Source: Paenibacillus roseus (GTDB lineage Bacteria; Bacillota; Bacilli; Paenibacillales; Paenibacillaceae). Taken from it: DNA of 64,000 bases. The translations under genes were made by a program, and so were the position numbers. The stretch spans positions 1 through 64,000 of the forward strand of contig NZ_JAELUP010000003.1 in assembly GCF_016424485.1 (NCBI RefSeq), given 5' to 3'. This document shows positions 36,052 to 44,739 of the stretch, in pieces. The notes beneath the pieces were generated by a model. The model had not been told where the DNA came from, ran no database searches, and saw only the letters and a list, made by a program, of their open reading frames with translations. How positions within the stretch are numbered: the first letter of the stretch is position 1; every line of letters begins with the position of its first letter.

Positions 36052-36987
36052 ATGAAATTGCTTCAATCTTTAACAAAAAGCAGTGCCAATCTGGTAAAAA
36101 AAGGAACCATCCTTGGCTTGACGGTTATCCTGGCGGCGACGATTGCCGGATGCTCTTCCTCCTCCGGTTCTACCGCGACTATCAACCTGGCAACGAAAGG
36201 CTTTGCTGAATCGGATATTTTGACCAATGCCTTGAAATTGCTGATCGAGAATGACACCAAGCTTAAAACCAATATCGTTACCGTAGACAGATCCATTCTG
36301 TGGGAAGCGTTGAAGAAAAAAGAAGTGGACGCATATGTGGACTACACGGGTACAGCATTGATCAATATTTTGAAGCAAGCTCCTGAATTTGATCCGCAAA
36401 AAGTATACGACATAGTGAAAGATGAGATGGAAAAACAACATCAAGTTGCGGTGCTGGACCCGATTGGCTTCAATAACACGTATGCATTTGGCCTGCGCAC
36501 CGATGTCGCAGAAAAATACGGCATCAAGACAACGTCTGAGCTTGCTGATCATGCTGGAGATTTGATCTTTGGCACCAGTGATGAGTTTCTTAACCGCCCG
36601 GATGCTTGGCCAAGAGTAGAGGAAACGTATAAGTTGAAGTTCAAAGATATCTCGATTATGCAAAATCCGGGCCTCATGCTTCAGGCGATGGAACAAAAAC
36701 TGATCGATACGATGATCGTGTTGACGACAACCAGCCATATTGCCGTGAAGCCGATTACAGTGCTTGAGGACGACAAAAATGTGTTCCTTCCTTATTATGC
36801 TGTACCTTTGGTCCGTGATGAGGTGCTGAAAGACCACCCGGAACTGAAAGCAGCGATCAATAAGCTCGCCGGTAAAATTACAGACAGCGAAATGCAGAAG
36901 TTGAATGGTCAAGTTGAATTAGAGAAAAGACCAGCGCTCGAAGTGGCAAAAGAATGGCTGCAAGCGCAAGGCTTGATTCAAAAGTAA
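36052..36987 (+). CDS. Betaine-type ABC importer substrate-binding lipoprotein
   Basis: 311 residues. Signal peptide with lipobox IAGC (Cys about 34 after a long, positively charged N-region). OpuBC/OpuCC fold: INLATKGFAESDILTNALKL, the ligand-region VDAYVDYTGTALINILKQAP and TSDEFLNRPDAWPRVEETY. The family binds trimethylammonium groups in a cage of aromatic residues; the usual VDxYPEYTGT motif reads VDAYVDYTGT here. Context points to ergothioneine; modelling of the pocket or binding tests would be decisive. Confidence 0.85.
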   Translation: MKLLQSLTKSSANLVKKGTILGLTVILAATIAGCSSSSGSTATINLATKGFAESDILTNALKLLIENDTKLKTNIVTVDRSILWEALKKKEVDAYVDYTGTALINILKQAPEFDPQKVYDIVKDEMEKQHQVAVLDPIGFNNTYAFGLRTDVAEKYGIKTTSELADHAGDLIFGTSDEFLNRPDAWPRVEETYKLKFKDISIMQNPGLMLQAMEQKLIDTMIVLTTTSHIAVKPITVLEDDKNVFLPYYAVPLVRDEVLKDHPELKAAINKLAGKITDSEMQKLNGQVELEKRPALEVAKEWLQAQGLIQK

Positions 36988-37015
36988 GGATCGGGTAAAG
37001 AGGAGGATGAACAAA

Positions 37016-38356
37016 ATGAGTAAAGAGAAACGACAAATGTCGCTTGGCGCTATGTTGTTCTATCCGGCGGGCGAGCATATCGCAAGCTGGCGGCATCCGC
37101 AGGCAGAAGCGGACAAGCTGATGGATTTTGAATACTATAAACGATTTATTCAGACTGCGGAGCGCGGCAAGTTCGATTTGTTCTTCTATGCTGATGAAGT
37201 TTATCTGTGGGATCGCTTCGAATCGGGGATCAGCCATGCGAATACAATTCGCCCCGAACCCTTTACCTTGCTTTCCGCCTTGTCGGTCGTTACCGAACAT
37301 ATCGGACTGGCGGCGACAATTTCCACCACTTACAATGAGCCTTACCATATTGCTCGCAAGCTGGCTACGCTGGATTATTTGAGCAAGGGGCGGGCCGCCT
37401 GGAATATCGTGACTTCGCAAGCAGATGAGGAAGCCCGTAATTTCGGCAAAGAAAAACATATGGATCACAGCGAGCGTTATGAGCGAGCGAAAGAGTTCAT
37501 CGATGTCACACAAGGGCTGTGGGACAGTTGGGAAGATGACGCTTTGCTGTTCGACAAGGAAAGCGGATATTTCGCGGATATTAACAAGCTGCACAATCTG
37601 GATTACAAAGGCAAACATTTCTCTGTACGCGGACCGCTCAATGTTAGCCGACCGCCTCAAGGTTACCCGGTTCTGATTCAAGCGGGAGCTTCGGACGCTG
37701 GTAAGGAACTGGCCGCCGCTAAAGCCGAAGTGGTGTTTGGGCCTGGAGGTCCAATCGAAAACGCAATCTCGCTGTATGAGGATTTGAAAGGACGTATGGC
37801 CAAATACGGCCGGGAGCGGGACGAGTTGAAAATTTTGCCGGCTGTCTCCGCAGTGGTCGGTCGCACGGAAGCGGAAGCCCAGGAGAAGCTTGCGATTATC
37901 GAAGGATTGGCGCCAGTACGTCTGGGACTGGATTTGCTTTCGCACTTCTTGGGCCGGGATATCTCGGATTTGCCGCTTGATGAGCCCTTGCCATTCATTC
38001 CGGAGATTGAAGGCTTCAACCAGAGCAAATCCGCCCTGGAGCGACTGCGCCAGATGGTGACTGAAGAAAAGCTGACCGTTCGCGAACTGGCCCGACGCTT
38101 TACAAATCGAAAGAGCGTTGTCGGAACCCCGGAGCAAATCGCGGATTATTTGGAAGAATGGTTCGTGAAGGGAGCAGCGGACGGATTCAATCTGGTGTTC
38201 CCTCATTTGCCGGGTTGCCTGGACGATTTCGTCGATCTCGTCGTACCGGAGTTGCAGCGCAGAGGCTTGTTCCGTACCGAATATACAGGCAACACATTGC
38301 GTGAACATTTCCAATTGCAGCGTCCAGCGAGCCGCTTTGTCAATGGACGCTCGTAA
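37016..38356 (+). CDS. LLM-class flavin-dependent monooxygenase (NtaA/SnaA/DszA type)
   Basis: 446 residues from ATG 37016, 9 bases after AGGAGG; the ATG at 37007 is too close to the site. Luciferase-like TIM barrel with hallmark segments FIQTAERGKFDLFFYADEV, TEHIGLAATISTTYNEPYHI, GRAAWNIVTSQADEEARNFG and DHSERYERAKEF. Members use FMNH2 from a separate reductase and oxygen to oxidise amines, thioethers, sulfones or polyamino-carboxylates. No reductase gene is adjacent. It follows the importer by 28 bases. The established ergothioneine pathway has no monooxygenase step, so it may act on an oxidised or S-methylated form, or on the trimethylamine released; this is open. Confidence 0.85.
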   Translation: MSKEKRQMSLGAMLFYPAGEHIASWRHPQAEADKLMDFEYYKRFIQTAERGKFDLFFYADEVYLWDRFESGISHANTIRPEPFTLLSALSVVTEHIGLAATISTTYNEPYHIARKLATLDYLSKGRAAWNIVTSQADEEARNFGKEKHMDHSERYERAKEFIDVTQGLWDSWEDDALLFDKESGYFADINKLHNLDYKGKHFSVRGPLNVSRPPQGYPVLIQAGASDAGKELAAAKAEVVFGPGGPIENAISLYEDLKGRMAKYGRERDELKILPAVSAVVGRTEAEAQEKLAIIEGLAPVRLGLDLLSHFLGRDISDLPLDEPLPFIPEIEGFNQSKSALERLRQMVTEEKLTVRELARRFTNRKSVVGTPEQIADYLEEWFVKGAADGFNLVFPHLPGCLDDFVDLVVPELQRRGLFRTEYTGNTLREHFQLQRPASRFVNGRS

Positions 38357-38368
38357 GGAGGAAGCAGC

Positions 38369-39157
38369 ATGTCCCAAACAGATCGGCAATGGCCGTTGCA
38401 AGACGGCGGCTATGCCGCAATCAGTCCCAAGTCGATCCGCGTGCAGATTGCGGGCGTGACGGTGGCCGAGAGCAAGCAAGTGCTCGTTGTGGCTGAAGCC
38501 CGCAAGCTGCCGGTATACTACTTCCCTCGTTCCGATGTTCGCACGGATATATTGATTGCTTCAACTGACCGTGAGCAGCACGGCGATAAAGGCGAGGCGA
38601 CCTTCTTCAGTCTTCAGATCGATGGCAGGACTGTCGAGAGGGCCGCCTGGGCATACGCTGATCCGCAAGGGGAAGGCAGTTTTCTAAAAGGGTATATTTC
38701 CTTCGTATGGAAGCAGATTGAGGTCTGGCATGAGGATGAAGAGCGGATTGCCGCGCATCCGCATAATCCATATTTGCGCTTCAAAGCGGTTCCAAGCACA
38801 AGCCATATCCAGGTTTACATTGGCGGAGAACTTGTTGCGAACAGCCGGCGTCCTGTGATTGTATCCGAAGCAGGCTTGCCCGACAGGTACTACCTGCCGA
38901 AGGAAGATGTGCGGATGGACCTGCTTGAGCCATCGGACAGCGCGTCGCGCTGCCAGTATAAAGGCAGCGCTGCTTACTGGTCGGCTCAAATAGGCGGAAA
39001 AACGTACAGTGATGTCGTATGGAGCTATCCCGAGGCACTCCCTGAAGTGCATGAAATCTCCGGGCTGCTCTGCTTTTACAACGAAATCGTCGATGCGCTG
39101 TATATTGATGGGGAACAATGGTCGCCGGTAGCGAAGGACAACTCGGTCAACGCGTAG
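38369..39157 (+). CDS. Tandem DUF427 protein
   Basis: 262 residues made of two DUF427 domains, about 20-125 and 140-255. Repeat 1 has VQIAGVTVAESKQVLVV and YYFPRSDVRTDILIAS; repeat 2 has VYIGGELVANSRRPVIVSE, RYYLPKEDVRMDLLEPSD and CQYKGSAAYWSAQIGG, the family signature. DUF427 proteins form a small beta fold and have no firm function. Repeat 1 has lost the Cys-Tyr-Lys-Gly motif (it reads QHGDKGEATFFS), so repeat 2 is probably the conserved site. The gene is 12 bases after the monooxygenase and precedes a strong hairpin. Confidence 0.8.
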   Translation: MSQTDRQWPLQDGGYAAISPKSIRVQIAGVTVAESKQVLVVAEARKLPVYYFPRSDVRTDILIASTDREQHGDKGEATFFSLQIDGRTVERAAWAYADPQGEGSFLKGYISFVWKQIEVWHEDEERIAAHPHNPYLRFKAVPSTSHIQVYIGGELVANSRRPVIVSEAGLPDRYYLPKEDVRMDLLEPSDSASRCQYKGSAAYWSAQIGGKTYSDVVWSYPEALPEVHEISGLLCFYNEIVDALYIDGEQWSPVAKDNSVNA

Positions 39158-39202
39158 CGGCAACGTGACTTGAGAAGAGAACAAACTTGACAAGAACTGA
39201 AT

Positions 39203-39238
39203 AAGGACAGACTTGTGCTCGCACAATCGTCTGTCCTT
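39203..39238 (+). promoter_or_regulatory. Nested perfect hairpin inside the operon
   Basis: AAGGACAGAC (39203-39212) pairs with GTCTGTCCTT (39229-39238), and within it TTGTGC pairs with GCACAA. The following bases (TCGGCTTATC) are not a T tract, so it may be a processing or stabilising element separating the uptake half from the catabolic half of the operon, or a weak terminator. Confidence 0.65.
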
Positions 39239-39276
39239 TCGGCTTATCTACTCCACATGGAAGAGGTTATGGCGGA

Positions 39277-40644
39277 ATGCTTGATTTAATAGTGAGAGGC
39301 AATCTTGTTTTGGAGGACAAAGTGCTGTATGGAGAAGCGGGTGTAAAGGACGGCCGGATTGTCGGCATTGAACCGGTCGGACAACTGCAGGCGCATCGGA
39401 CGCTTGATTTTGGAGAGCAGCTTGTGTTTCCAGGCATGATTGATGCACATGTGCATTGTTTCAGCAATCCGCAGGAAGGCTTTGCAGCGACGACTGCTTC
39501 GGCAGCCGCCGGCGGCTTGACGACGATTTTGGACATGCCTTACGATTTGCCCGAGCCGATTACACAGGCTGACCGTTTTGTTGCAAAAGTCGGTCGGCTC
39601 CAGCAAGAAGCGCTAATCGACGTCGGGCTGTGGGCTACGATTGCCAAAACCGGCGGCACATCGGAAATCAGCCGCTTGGCGGAAGCCGGAGCAATCGCAT
39701 TCAAGATGTCAACATTTGAAACAGATGCCTATCGATTTCCGTCTATCCCGGATGCGGAAATTTTGCAAGCGATGGAACAAATTCGGCAGACGGGCCTAAG
39801 AGCCGCTTTCCATGCGGAGAACGATGAAGTGATTAAAGCGCTGATTGCCTCTTTCATCGAACAGGGACGCGTCGATCCGGCAGCCCATATGGAAAGCAGG
39901 CCGCCATTGACGGAAACAAGCGCTGTGTTGAAGCTGATGGAATTTGCTTATTGGAGCGGTGTGAAACTGCACATTGTCCACGTCAGCCACCCGCGCACGA
40001 TCGATCTGGCCCGGATTTACCAGCAGATGGGGACTGACGTCACGACGGAGACATGTTATCCGTATTTGCTGCTGAACGTGGACGATCTGGAACGGATGGG
40101 CCCGAAAGCGAAAAACAATCCGCCGCTCCGTCGCCCGGAGGAAGCAGCAGGCTTATGCGATCACCAACTTAAGGGGCATATCAATCTTGTAACTTCGGAT
40201 CATGCGCCTTGGGGCCAGGCGGTGAAAGACGCCGGGAATGACAATATTTTTCAAGCGGCGTCAGGTATGCCTGGCGTGGAGATTATTGTGCCGCTCATGT
40301 TTGAATGGGCGGTTGTCAAATCCGGGTTGTCGCCGGTCGAACTGGCGAAATGGCTGGCGCAGCATCCAGCCGAGGTGTTTCAAATTCCCGAAAAAGGGAA
40401 GATCGCGCCGGGGTACGATGCAGATTTTACCGTTATCGATCCCGATTGCATCTGGACTATAGATGAACAAGCGTTTCGGTCGAACTCCAAGCTGTCGCCG
40501 TTCCATGGACGCGAGGTGCAGGGAAAAGTGGCGCACACGATCGTGCGCGGAACCACTGTATATGACGGACAAGATATCCAGGTGCAGCCCGGCTTCGGCC
40601 GCTTTATTCCGGGATCTGCTGTCAAAAAGGAGGCGCTCGTATGA
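39277..40644 (+). CDS. Hydantoinase / dihydropyrimidinase-like amidohydrolase
   Basis: 455 residues, cyclic amidohydrolase with a two-metal site: DAHVH near 51-55, a Lys in AFKMSTF suited to carbamylation, AFHAEN, IVHVSHP and TSDHAPWG. Relatives are dihydropyrimidinase, allantoinase and dihydroorotase. In the recalled ergothioneine route the fourth step opens the hydantoin ring of hydantoin-5-propionate to N-carbamoyl-glutamate with an enzyme related to uracil breakdown, which fits this gene. The next gene, its expected partner, starts inside its stop codon. Allantoinase is the main alternative, but no other purine-degradation gene lies in this operon. Confidence 0.85.
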   Translation: MLDLIVRGNLVLEDKVLYGEAGVKDGRIVGIEPVGQLQAHRTLDFGEQLVFPGMIDAHVHCFSNPQEGFAATTASAAAGGLTTILDMPYDLPEPITQADRFVAKVGRLQQEALIDVGLWATIAKTGGTSEISRLAEAGAIAFKMSTFETDAYRFPSIPDAEILQAMEQIRQTGLRAAFHAENDEVIKALIASFIEQGRVDPAAHMESRPPLTETSAVLKLMEFAYWSGVKLHIVHVSHPRTIDLARIYQQMGTDVTTETCYPYLLLNVDDLERMGPKAKNNPPLRRPEEAAGLCDHQLKGHINLVTSDHAPWGQAVKDAGNDNIFQAASGMPGVEIIVPLMFEWAVVKSGLSPVELAKWLAQHPAEVFQIPEKGKIAPGYDADFTVIDPDCIWTIDEQAFRSNSKLSPFHGREVQGKVAHTIVRGTTVYDGQDIQVQPGFGRFIPGSAVKKEALV

Positions 40645-41906
40645 GTGTGAGGATCGTCACGGCAAATCAGGAGCGAATAACGGGCGATGTGCAGCAACTC
40701 GCCGGATATACGAACCCGGATAAGCCGGGCTGGACGCGGCGGCCGTTTACCAGTTGGTATGCTGAAGGCCGGGCATGGCTGGCAAGGCAAATGGAGGAAG
40801 CGGGCATGACGGTCAGACTGGATGCCGCTTCCAATCTGATTGGTACAGTGGCTGGCAGCGAGCCTGGGCTAAAGCCGATTCTCGTCGGTTCGCACACGGA
40901 TACGGTGACCGGGGGCGGCCGTTTCGACGGCATTATCGGCGTTATCGCCGGGTTGGAACTTGTCCGCGTGTTGCGGGAATCGGGCATCCAGTTGCGGCAT
41001 CCGCTCGAAATTGTCGATTTTACAGCAGAAGAGCCAAGCGAATTTGGTATTTCTACAATCGGAAGCCGGGGCATGGTCAATAATTTGTCCGAATCGAGCC
41101 TGGAGCGGCAGGACCCGAATGGTCTCGTGCTGCGCGATGCGCTCCGGCAAGCCGGGGGGCAACCGGAACGTATCGCTGAGGAAGCGCGGCAAGAGAGGGA
41201 TGTCGCGCTCTATCTTGAGCTGCATATTGAACAAGGCCCTTTACTTGAGCAGACCGGCAACAAGCTTGGCGTTGTAACCGGCATTGTCGGCATTCACCGC
41301 TATCGCGTTGTCGTTGAGGGCCACCCGAATCATGCCGGCACGACGCCGATGCATTTGCGGGCGGATGCGCTTACCGGGGCGGCACAACTTGTGCTGGAAC
41401 TGGAAGCGCTGGCGGGGCAGGCTTATGCCGAACCGGTTGTTGGCACAGTTGGCAGGCTGCATGTCGAGCCTAATGCCTCGAATGTCATTCCGGGCCGCGT
41501 GGTGTTCGACCTGGAAATTCGCTCGCTTAGCGTAGAAATCCTGGAAGAGCTCTTTGTCCACTATCGCGACCGTGCCCTGCAAATTGCTGCCGAGCGCGGA
41601 CTGACGGTCTCCTTTGACAGCTTGTCCAAGTCGGAGCCTGTTCGCGTGCCGGATGAAGTGGCGGCAGGTATTCTGGAGGCGTGCTCGCAGACGGCGTCTG
41701 CAATCGAGATGCCGAGTGGCGCCGGGCATGACGGCAACCAGTTGTCGCGCATCGCGCCGATCGGGATGATTTTTGTGCCAAGCCGGGATGGCCGTAGCCA
41801 TTGTCCGGAAGAATGGACCGATGAGGAGGATGTGGCGCTTGGCGCTACGGCGCTCATTCGGTCGGTATTGTACTTTGACGAGCATCTTGACGCAGAGAAA
41901 GGATGA
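40641..41906 (+). CDS. M20-family N-carbamoyl-amino-acid hydrolase (allantoate/ureidopropionase-like)
   Basis: 421 residues. Metal-binding GSHTDTVTGGGRFDGIIGV near 80, the Glu pair in TAEEPSEFG, HIEQGPLLEQTG, and dimerisation-domain HPNHAGTTPMHLRADAL; late His in RDGRSHCPEEW. The family cleaves carbamoyl groups from N-carbamoyl-beta- or L-amino acids, giving ammonia and carbon dioxide. Here it is expected to release L-glutamate from N-carbamoyl-L-glutamate, the last step of ergothioneine breakdown. ATGA overlaps on both sides tie it to the hydantoinase and the hydratase. Confidence 0.85.
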   Translation: MSVRIVTANQERITGDVQQLAGYTNPDKPGWTRRPFTSWYAEGRAWLARQMEEAGMTVRLDAASNLIGTVAGSEPGLKPILVGSHTDTVTGGGRFDGIIGVIAGLELVRVLRESGIQLRHPLEIVDFTAEEPSEFGISTIGSRGMVNNLSESSLERQDPNGLVLRDALRQAGGQPERIAEEARQERDVALYLELHIEQGPLLEQTGNKLGVVTGIVGIHRYRVVVEGHPNHAGTTPMHLRADALTGAAQLVLELEALAGQAYAEPVVGTVGRLHVEPNASNVIPGRVVFDLEIRSLSVEILEELFVHYRDRALQIAAERGLTVSFDSLSKSEPVRVPDEVAAGILEACSQTASAIEMPSGAGHDGNQLSRIAPIGMIFVPSRDGRSHCPEEWTDEEDVALGATALIRSVLYFDEHLDAEKG

Positions 41907-43552
41907 TTCCGGTGGAACGAATTACGGCGGCCAGAGGGACGACGTTGCGCTGCAAAGGCTGGCGGCAGGAAGCGCTGCTCCGTATGCTGGAGAATGTGCT
42001 TGAAAACGGCGAAAACCAGGAGGAACTGATCGTGTATGCGGCGCTGGCGAAAGCGGCGAGAAACTGGCCCTCCTATCATGCCATTGTCGATACGCTGAAA
42101 ACGCTGGAAGAGGATGAGACGCTCGTCATCCAGTCGGGCAAGCCAATCGGTATTTTCAAAACGCATCGGTTTGCGCCGCTCATTGTCATGGCGAACTGCA
42201 ATCTGGTCGGACGCTGGGCGACGAGCGAGAACTTTTACCGCTTGCAGGAACAGGGGCTGCTCATCTGGGGCGGTCTGACTGCTGCAGCGTGGCAATATAT
42301 TGGTTCCCAAGGCGTCATTCAGGGAACGTACGAAATTTTCCAAAGCATCGCAAGAATGCATTTTGGCGGCCAGCTAGCCGGTAAATTTATTTTGACGGCA
42401 GGTCTGGGCGGAATGGGCGGCGCTCAGCCGTTGGCAGGCACGATGGCCGGAGCTGCCATCCTGTGCGTGGAGGTGTCGGAAGAGAGGATTGACCGGCGTA
42501 TCAAAGCGGGCTATTTGCAGCGCAAAACCGACAATCTAGATGAAGCGCTGGCCTGGATTGCGGAGGCGGTACAGGAGAAGCAGTCGATTTCGGTCGGTCT
42601 GCTCGGCAATGCGGCCGATGTATATCCGGAAATCGGTCGTCTTGGCATCGTGCCCGATATCGTAACGGATCAAACATCCGCACATGACCTGCTCTACGGC
42701 TATGTGCCATCCGGCTACAGCACGGCAGAGCTGGAGGAAGCGCGCAGCAAGTCGCCGGAGCAGCTCCAACGCGATGCTGGCGCATCGATTGCAAGAGAGG
42801 TCGAGGCCATGCTGGCGTTCAAAGCGCGCGGCTCGATCGTGTTCGATAACGGCAACAATATTCGTTCGCAGGCGCAGCAATACGGGGTCGAACGTGCATT
42901 CGAGATCGATATTTTCACGGAAGCGTTTCTGCGCCCGCTCTTTGCAAGGGCGATCGGCCCGTTCCGCTGGGTAGCGCTCAGCGGGGAAGAGAGTGATATT
43001 CGCGCGATTGACAATTATATACTCGAAGCGTTCTCAGATAATGAGATCATTGTGAACTGGATTCGTCTGGCGCGCGAGCATATTCCTGTAGAAGGGCTGC
43101 CAGCCCGAATCGGCTGGTTCGGACACGGTGACCGCACGAAGCTTGCGCTTGCCGTCAACCAGATGGTTAGAGACGGCAAACTCAAAGGGCCAATTGCCTT
43201 CTCCCGCGATCATTTGGACGCCGCTTCAATGACGCATCCGAACATTATGACCGAGCGCATGAAGGACGGCAGCGACGCCATCGCCGACTGGCCGCTGCTG
43301 AATGCGATGCTGAATTGCTCCTCCATGGCCGATCTGGTGACGATCCATTCCGGCGGCGGCGGCTACGCAGGCTACATGACGAGCGCGGGGGTCACGCTTG
43401 TTGCTGATGGCACGGCGGAGGGCGATATCCGTCTGGAAACGACACTTAACAACGATACCGGTCTTGGCGTGCTGCGCTATGCGGATGCCGGGTATGAGGA
43501 ATCGATAGATGAGATTGCCCGCAAGGACATCCGTTGGATTCGGACGAACTAA
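41903..43552 (+). CDS. Urocanate hydratase homologue, probably thiourocanate hydratase
   Basis: 549 residues, full length for the urocanase family (about 550). NAD-binding and core segments are visible: GLTAAAWQYIGSQGVIQGTY, LAGKFILTAGLGGMGGAQPL, ILCVEVSEERIDRRI, DQTSAHDLLYGYVPSGYS and HSGGGGYAGYMTSAGVTLVA. Urocanases use NAD+ as an electrophile to hydrate urocanate. In this cluster the lyase is ergothionase-like, so the substrate should be 2-thiourocanate, giving a thiohydantoin-forming product. Genes for the canonical hut pathway (imidazolonepropionase, formiminoglutamase) are absent. Distinguishing active-site residues could not be checked without an alignment. Confidence 0.82.
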   Translation: MIPVERITAARGTTLRCKGWRQEALLRMLENVLENGENQEELIVYAALAKAARNWPSYHAIVDTLKTLEEDETLVIQSGKPIGIFKTHRFAPLIVMANCNLVGRWATSENFYRLQEQGLLIWGGLTAAAWQYIGSQGVIQGTYEIFQSIARMHFGGQLAGKFILTAGLGGMGGAQPLAGTMAGAAILCVEVSEERIDRRIKAGYLQRKTDNLDEALAWIAEAVQEKQSISVGLLGNAADVYPEIGRLGIVPDIVTDQTSAHDLLYGYVPSGYSTAELEEARSKSPEQLQRDAGASIAREVEAMLAFKARGSIVFDNGNNIRSQAQQYGVERAFEIDIFTEAFLRPLFARAIGPFRWVALSGEESDIRAIDNYILEAFSDNEIIVNWIRLAREHIPVEGLPARIGWFGHGDRTKLALAVNQMVRDGKLKGPIAFSRDHLDAASMTHPNIMTERMKDGSDAIADWPLLNAMLNCSSMADLVTIHSGGGGYAGYMTSAGVTLVADGTAEGDIRLETTLNNDTGLGVLRYADAGYEESIDEIARKDIRWIRTN

Positions 43553-43601
43553 GCCTGATTGAAGTGGACGAACGCTATCTAATTAATTGGAGGGCATGAA
43601 A

Positions 43602-44720
43602 ATGCGTATTTTAACAGAAGAAGATGTATGGGCTGCCGTGCGCGGCGGCTCGGTATTTGCCAGCGGCGGCGGCGGGTGGGTCGATCATGGCCTGCAAATC
43701 GGCAATGCGGCGGTATCCATCGGTCAACCGAAGCTGGTGTCCGTAGACGAACTGCCGGACGACGCCATCATTATTACCGCTACGGCTATCGGCGCTCCTG
43801 CCGGGACGGACTGGCAAATGCTCGGAACCGACTATATTAAAGCTGTTCAATTGCTGCAGGAGAACTATGACGGCAAGATCGTCGGCGTAATGACTCCGCA
43901 AAACGGCATGTCCAGTTCGATTAACGGCTGGCTGCCCGCAGCGCTGCTTGGTCTGGTTGTCGTCGATGCAACCGGGGATATCCGCGCGCATCCGACGGGC
44001 AAAATGGGCTCAATGGGTCTGGCCGGGATTCAGGACTACGAGACCGTTCAGGTTGTGGTGGGCGGCAAACGCGAAACAGGCTCTTACCTGGAACTGGTCG
44101 TCAAGGGCTCCCCGGCAAAAACGTCCAACATTTTGCGCACAGCGGCAGATCAGGCGGGCGGCTTTATCGCTTCGGCGCGTCATCCGCTCCCTGCCTCCTA
44201 TATTAAGAAACACGCAGCTATTGGCGGCATTTCCATCGCTATCGAGTTGGGCAAAGCGATTATTGCCGCCCAGCCGGAAGGCGCGGAGCATGTCATAAAT
44301 ACAATTGTGAATCATACGCAAGGCACGTTGCTTGGCAAAGGCATCGTTACTGAGCGCAATGTTCATTATTCCGGCGCCTTCGACATCGGCACAATTACCG
44401 TCGAAGTACCGGGGGGAGAGGCGCTGACGCTGCACGTCATGAACGAGTATATGGCGGTTGACGACGCCAAGGGCAATCGTCTGACAACCTATCCGGACGT
44501 CATCACAACATTGTCGGGAGAGACAGGACTTCCCGTCAGCATCGGTCATGTCAAAGCAGGGGCTGAACTGGCCGTGCTGTCCGTTCACAAAAGCAAGGTG
44601 CCGCTCAGCACGAGTGTCAAAGACCCGTCGGTATACCCGGAGGTGGAGAAGGCGCTTGGCATTTCACTAGCCGAATACGCGTTTGACGGGGTAGAGCCGG
44701 TCATCGTGGATAAACTCTAA
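43602..44720 (+). CDS. DUF917 protein, candidate thiohydantoin desulfurase
   Basis: 372 residues from ATG 43602, 7 bases after GGAGGG; ATG 43596 and TTG 43587 are closer to or inside the site. DUF917 family: N-terminal RILTEEDVWAAVRGGSVFAS with GGGG following, DVDATGDIRAHPTGKM-like central block (VVDATGDIRAHPTG) and the C-terminal domain with DIGTITVEVPGGEALTLHV. The family resembles the second half of hydantoinase/oxoprolinase HyuA but lacks a known general function. In the recalled five-step ergothioneine pathway the third step is done by a new enzyme type that removes sulfur from a thiohydantoin; this is the only operon gene left for that step. Assignment by elimination. Confidence 0.7.
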   Translation: MRILTEEDVWAAVRGGSVFASGGGGWVDHGLQIGNAAVSIGQPKLVSVDELPDDAIIITATAIGAPAGTDWQMLGTDYIKAVQLLQENYDGKIVGVMTPQNGMSSSINGWLPAALLGLVVVDATGDIRAHPTGKMGSMGLAGIQDYETVQVVVGGKRETGSYLELVVKGSPAKTSNILRTAADQAGGFIASARHPLPASYIKKHAAIGGISIAIELGKAIIAAQPEGAEHVINTIVNHTQGTLLGKGIVTERNVHYSGAFDIGTITVEVPGGEALTLHVMNEYMAVDDAKGNRLTTYPDVITTLSGETGLPVSIGHVKAGAELAVLSVHKSKVPLSTSVKDPSVYPEVEKALGISLAEYAFDGVEPVIVDKL

Positions 44721-44739
44721 GAGGCGAGGGTGAACCCGC

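Noticed and set aside
39277..41906. Reading the hydantoinase and M20 pair as allantoinase and allantoate amidohydrolase
   Set aside because: No other allantoin or urate gene is in the operon, and the gene order fits hydantoin to carbamoyl-glutamate to glutamate better.
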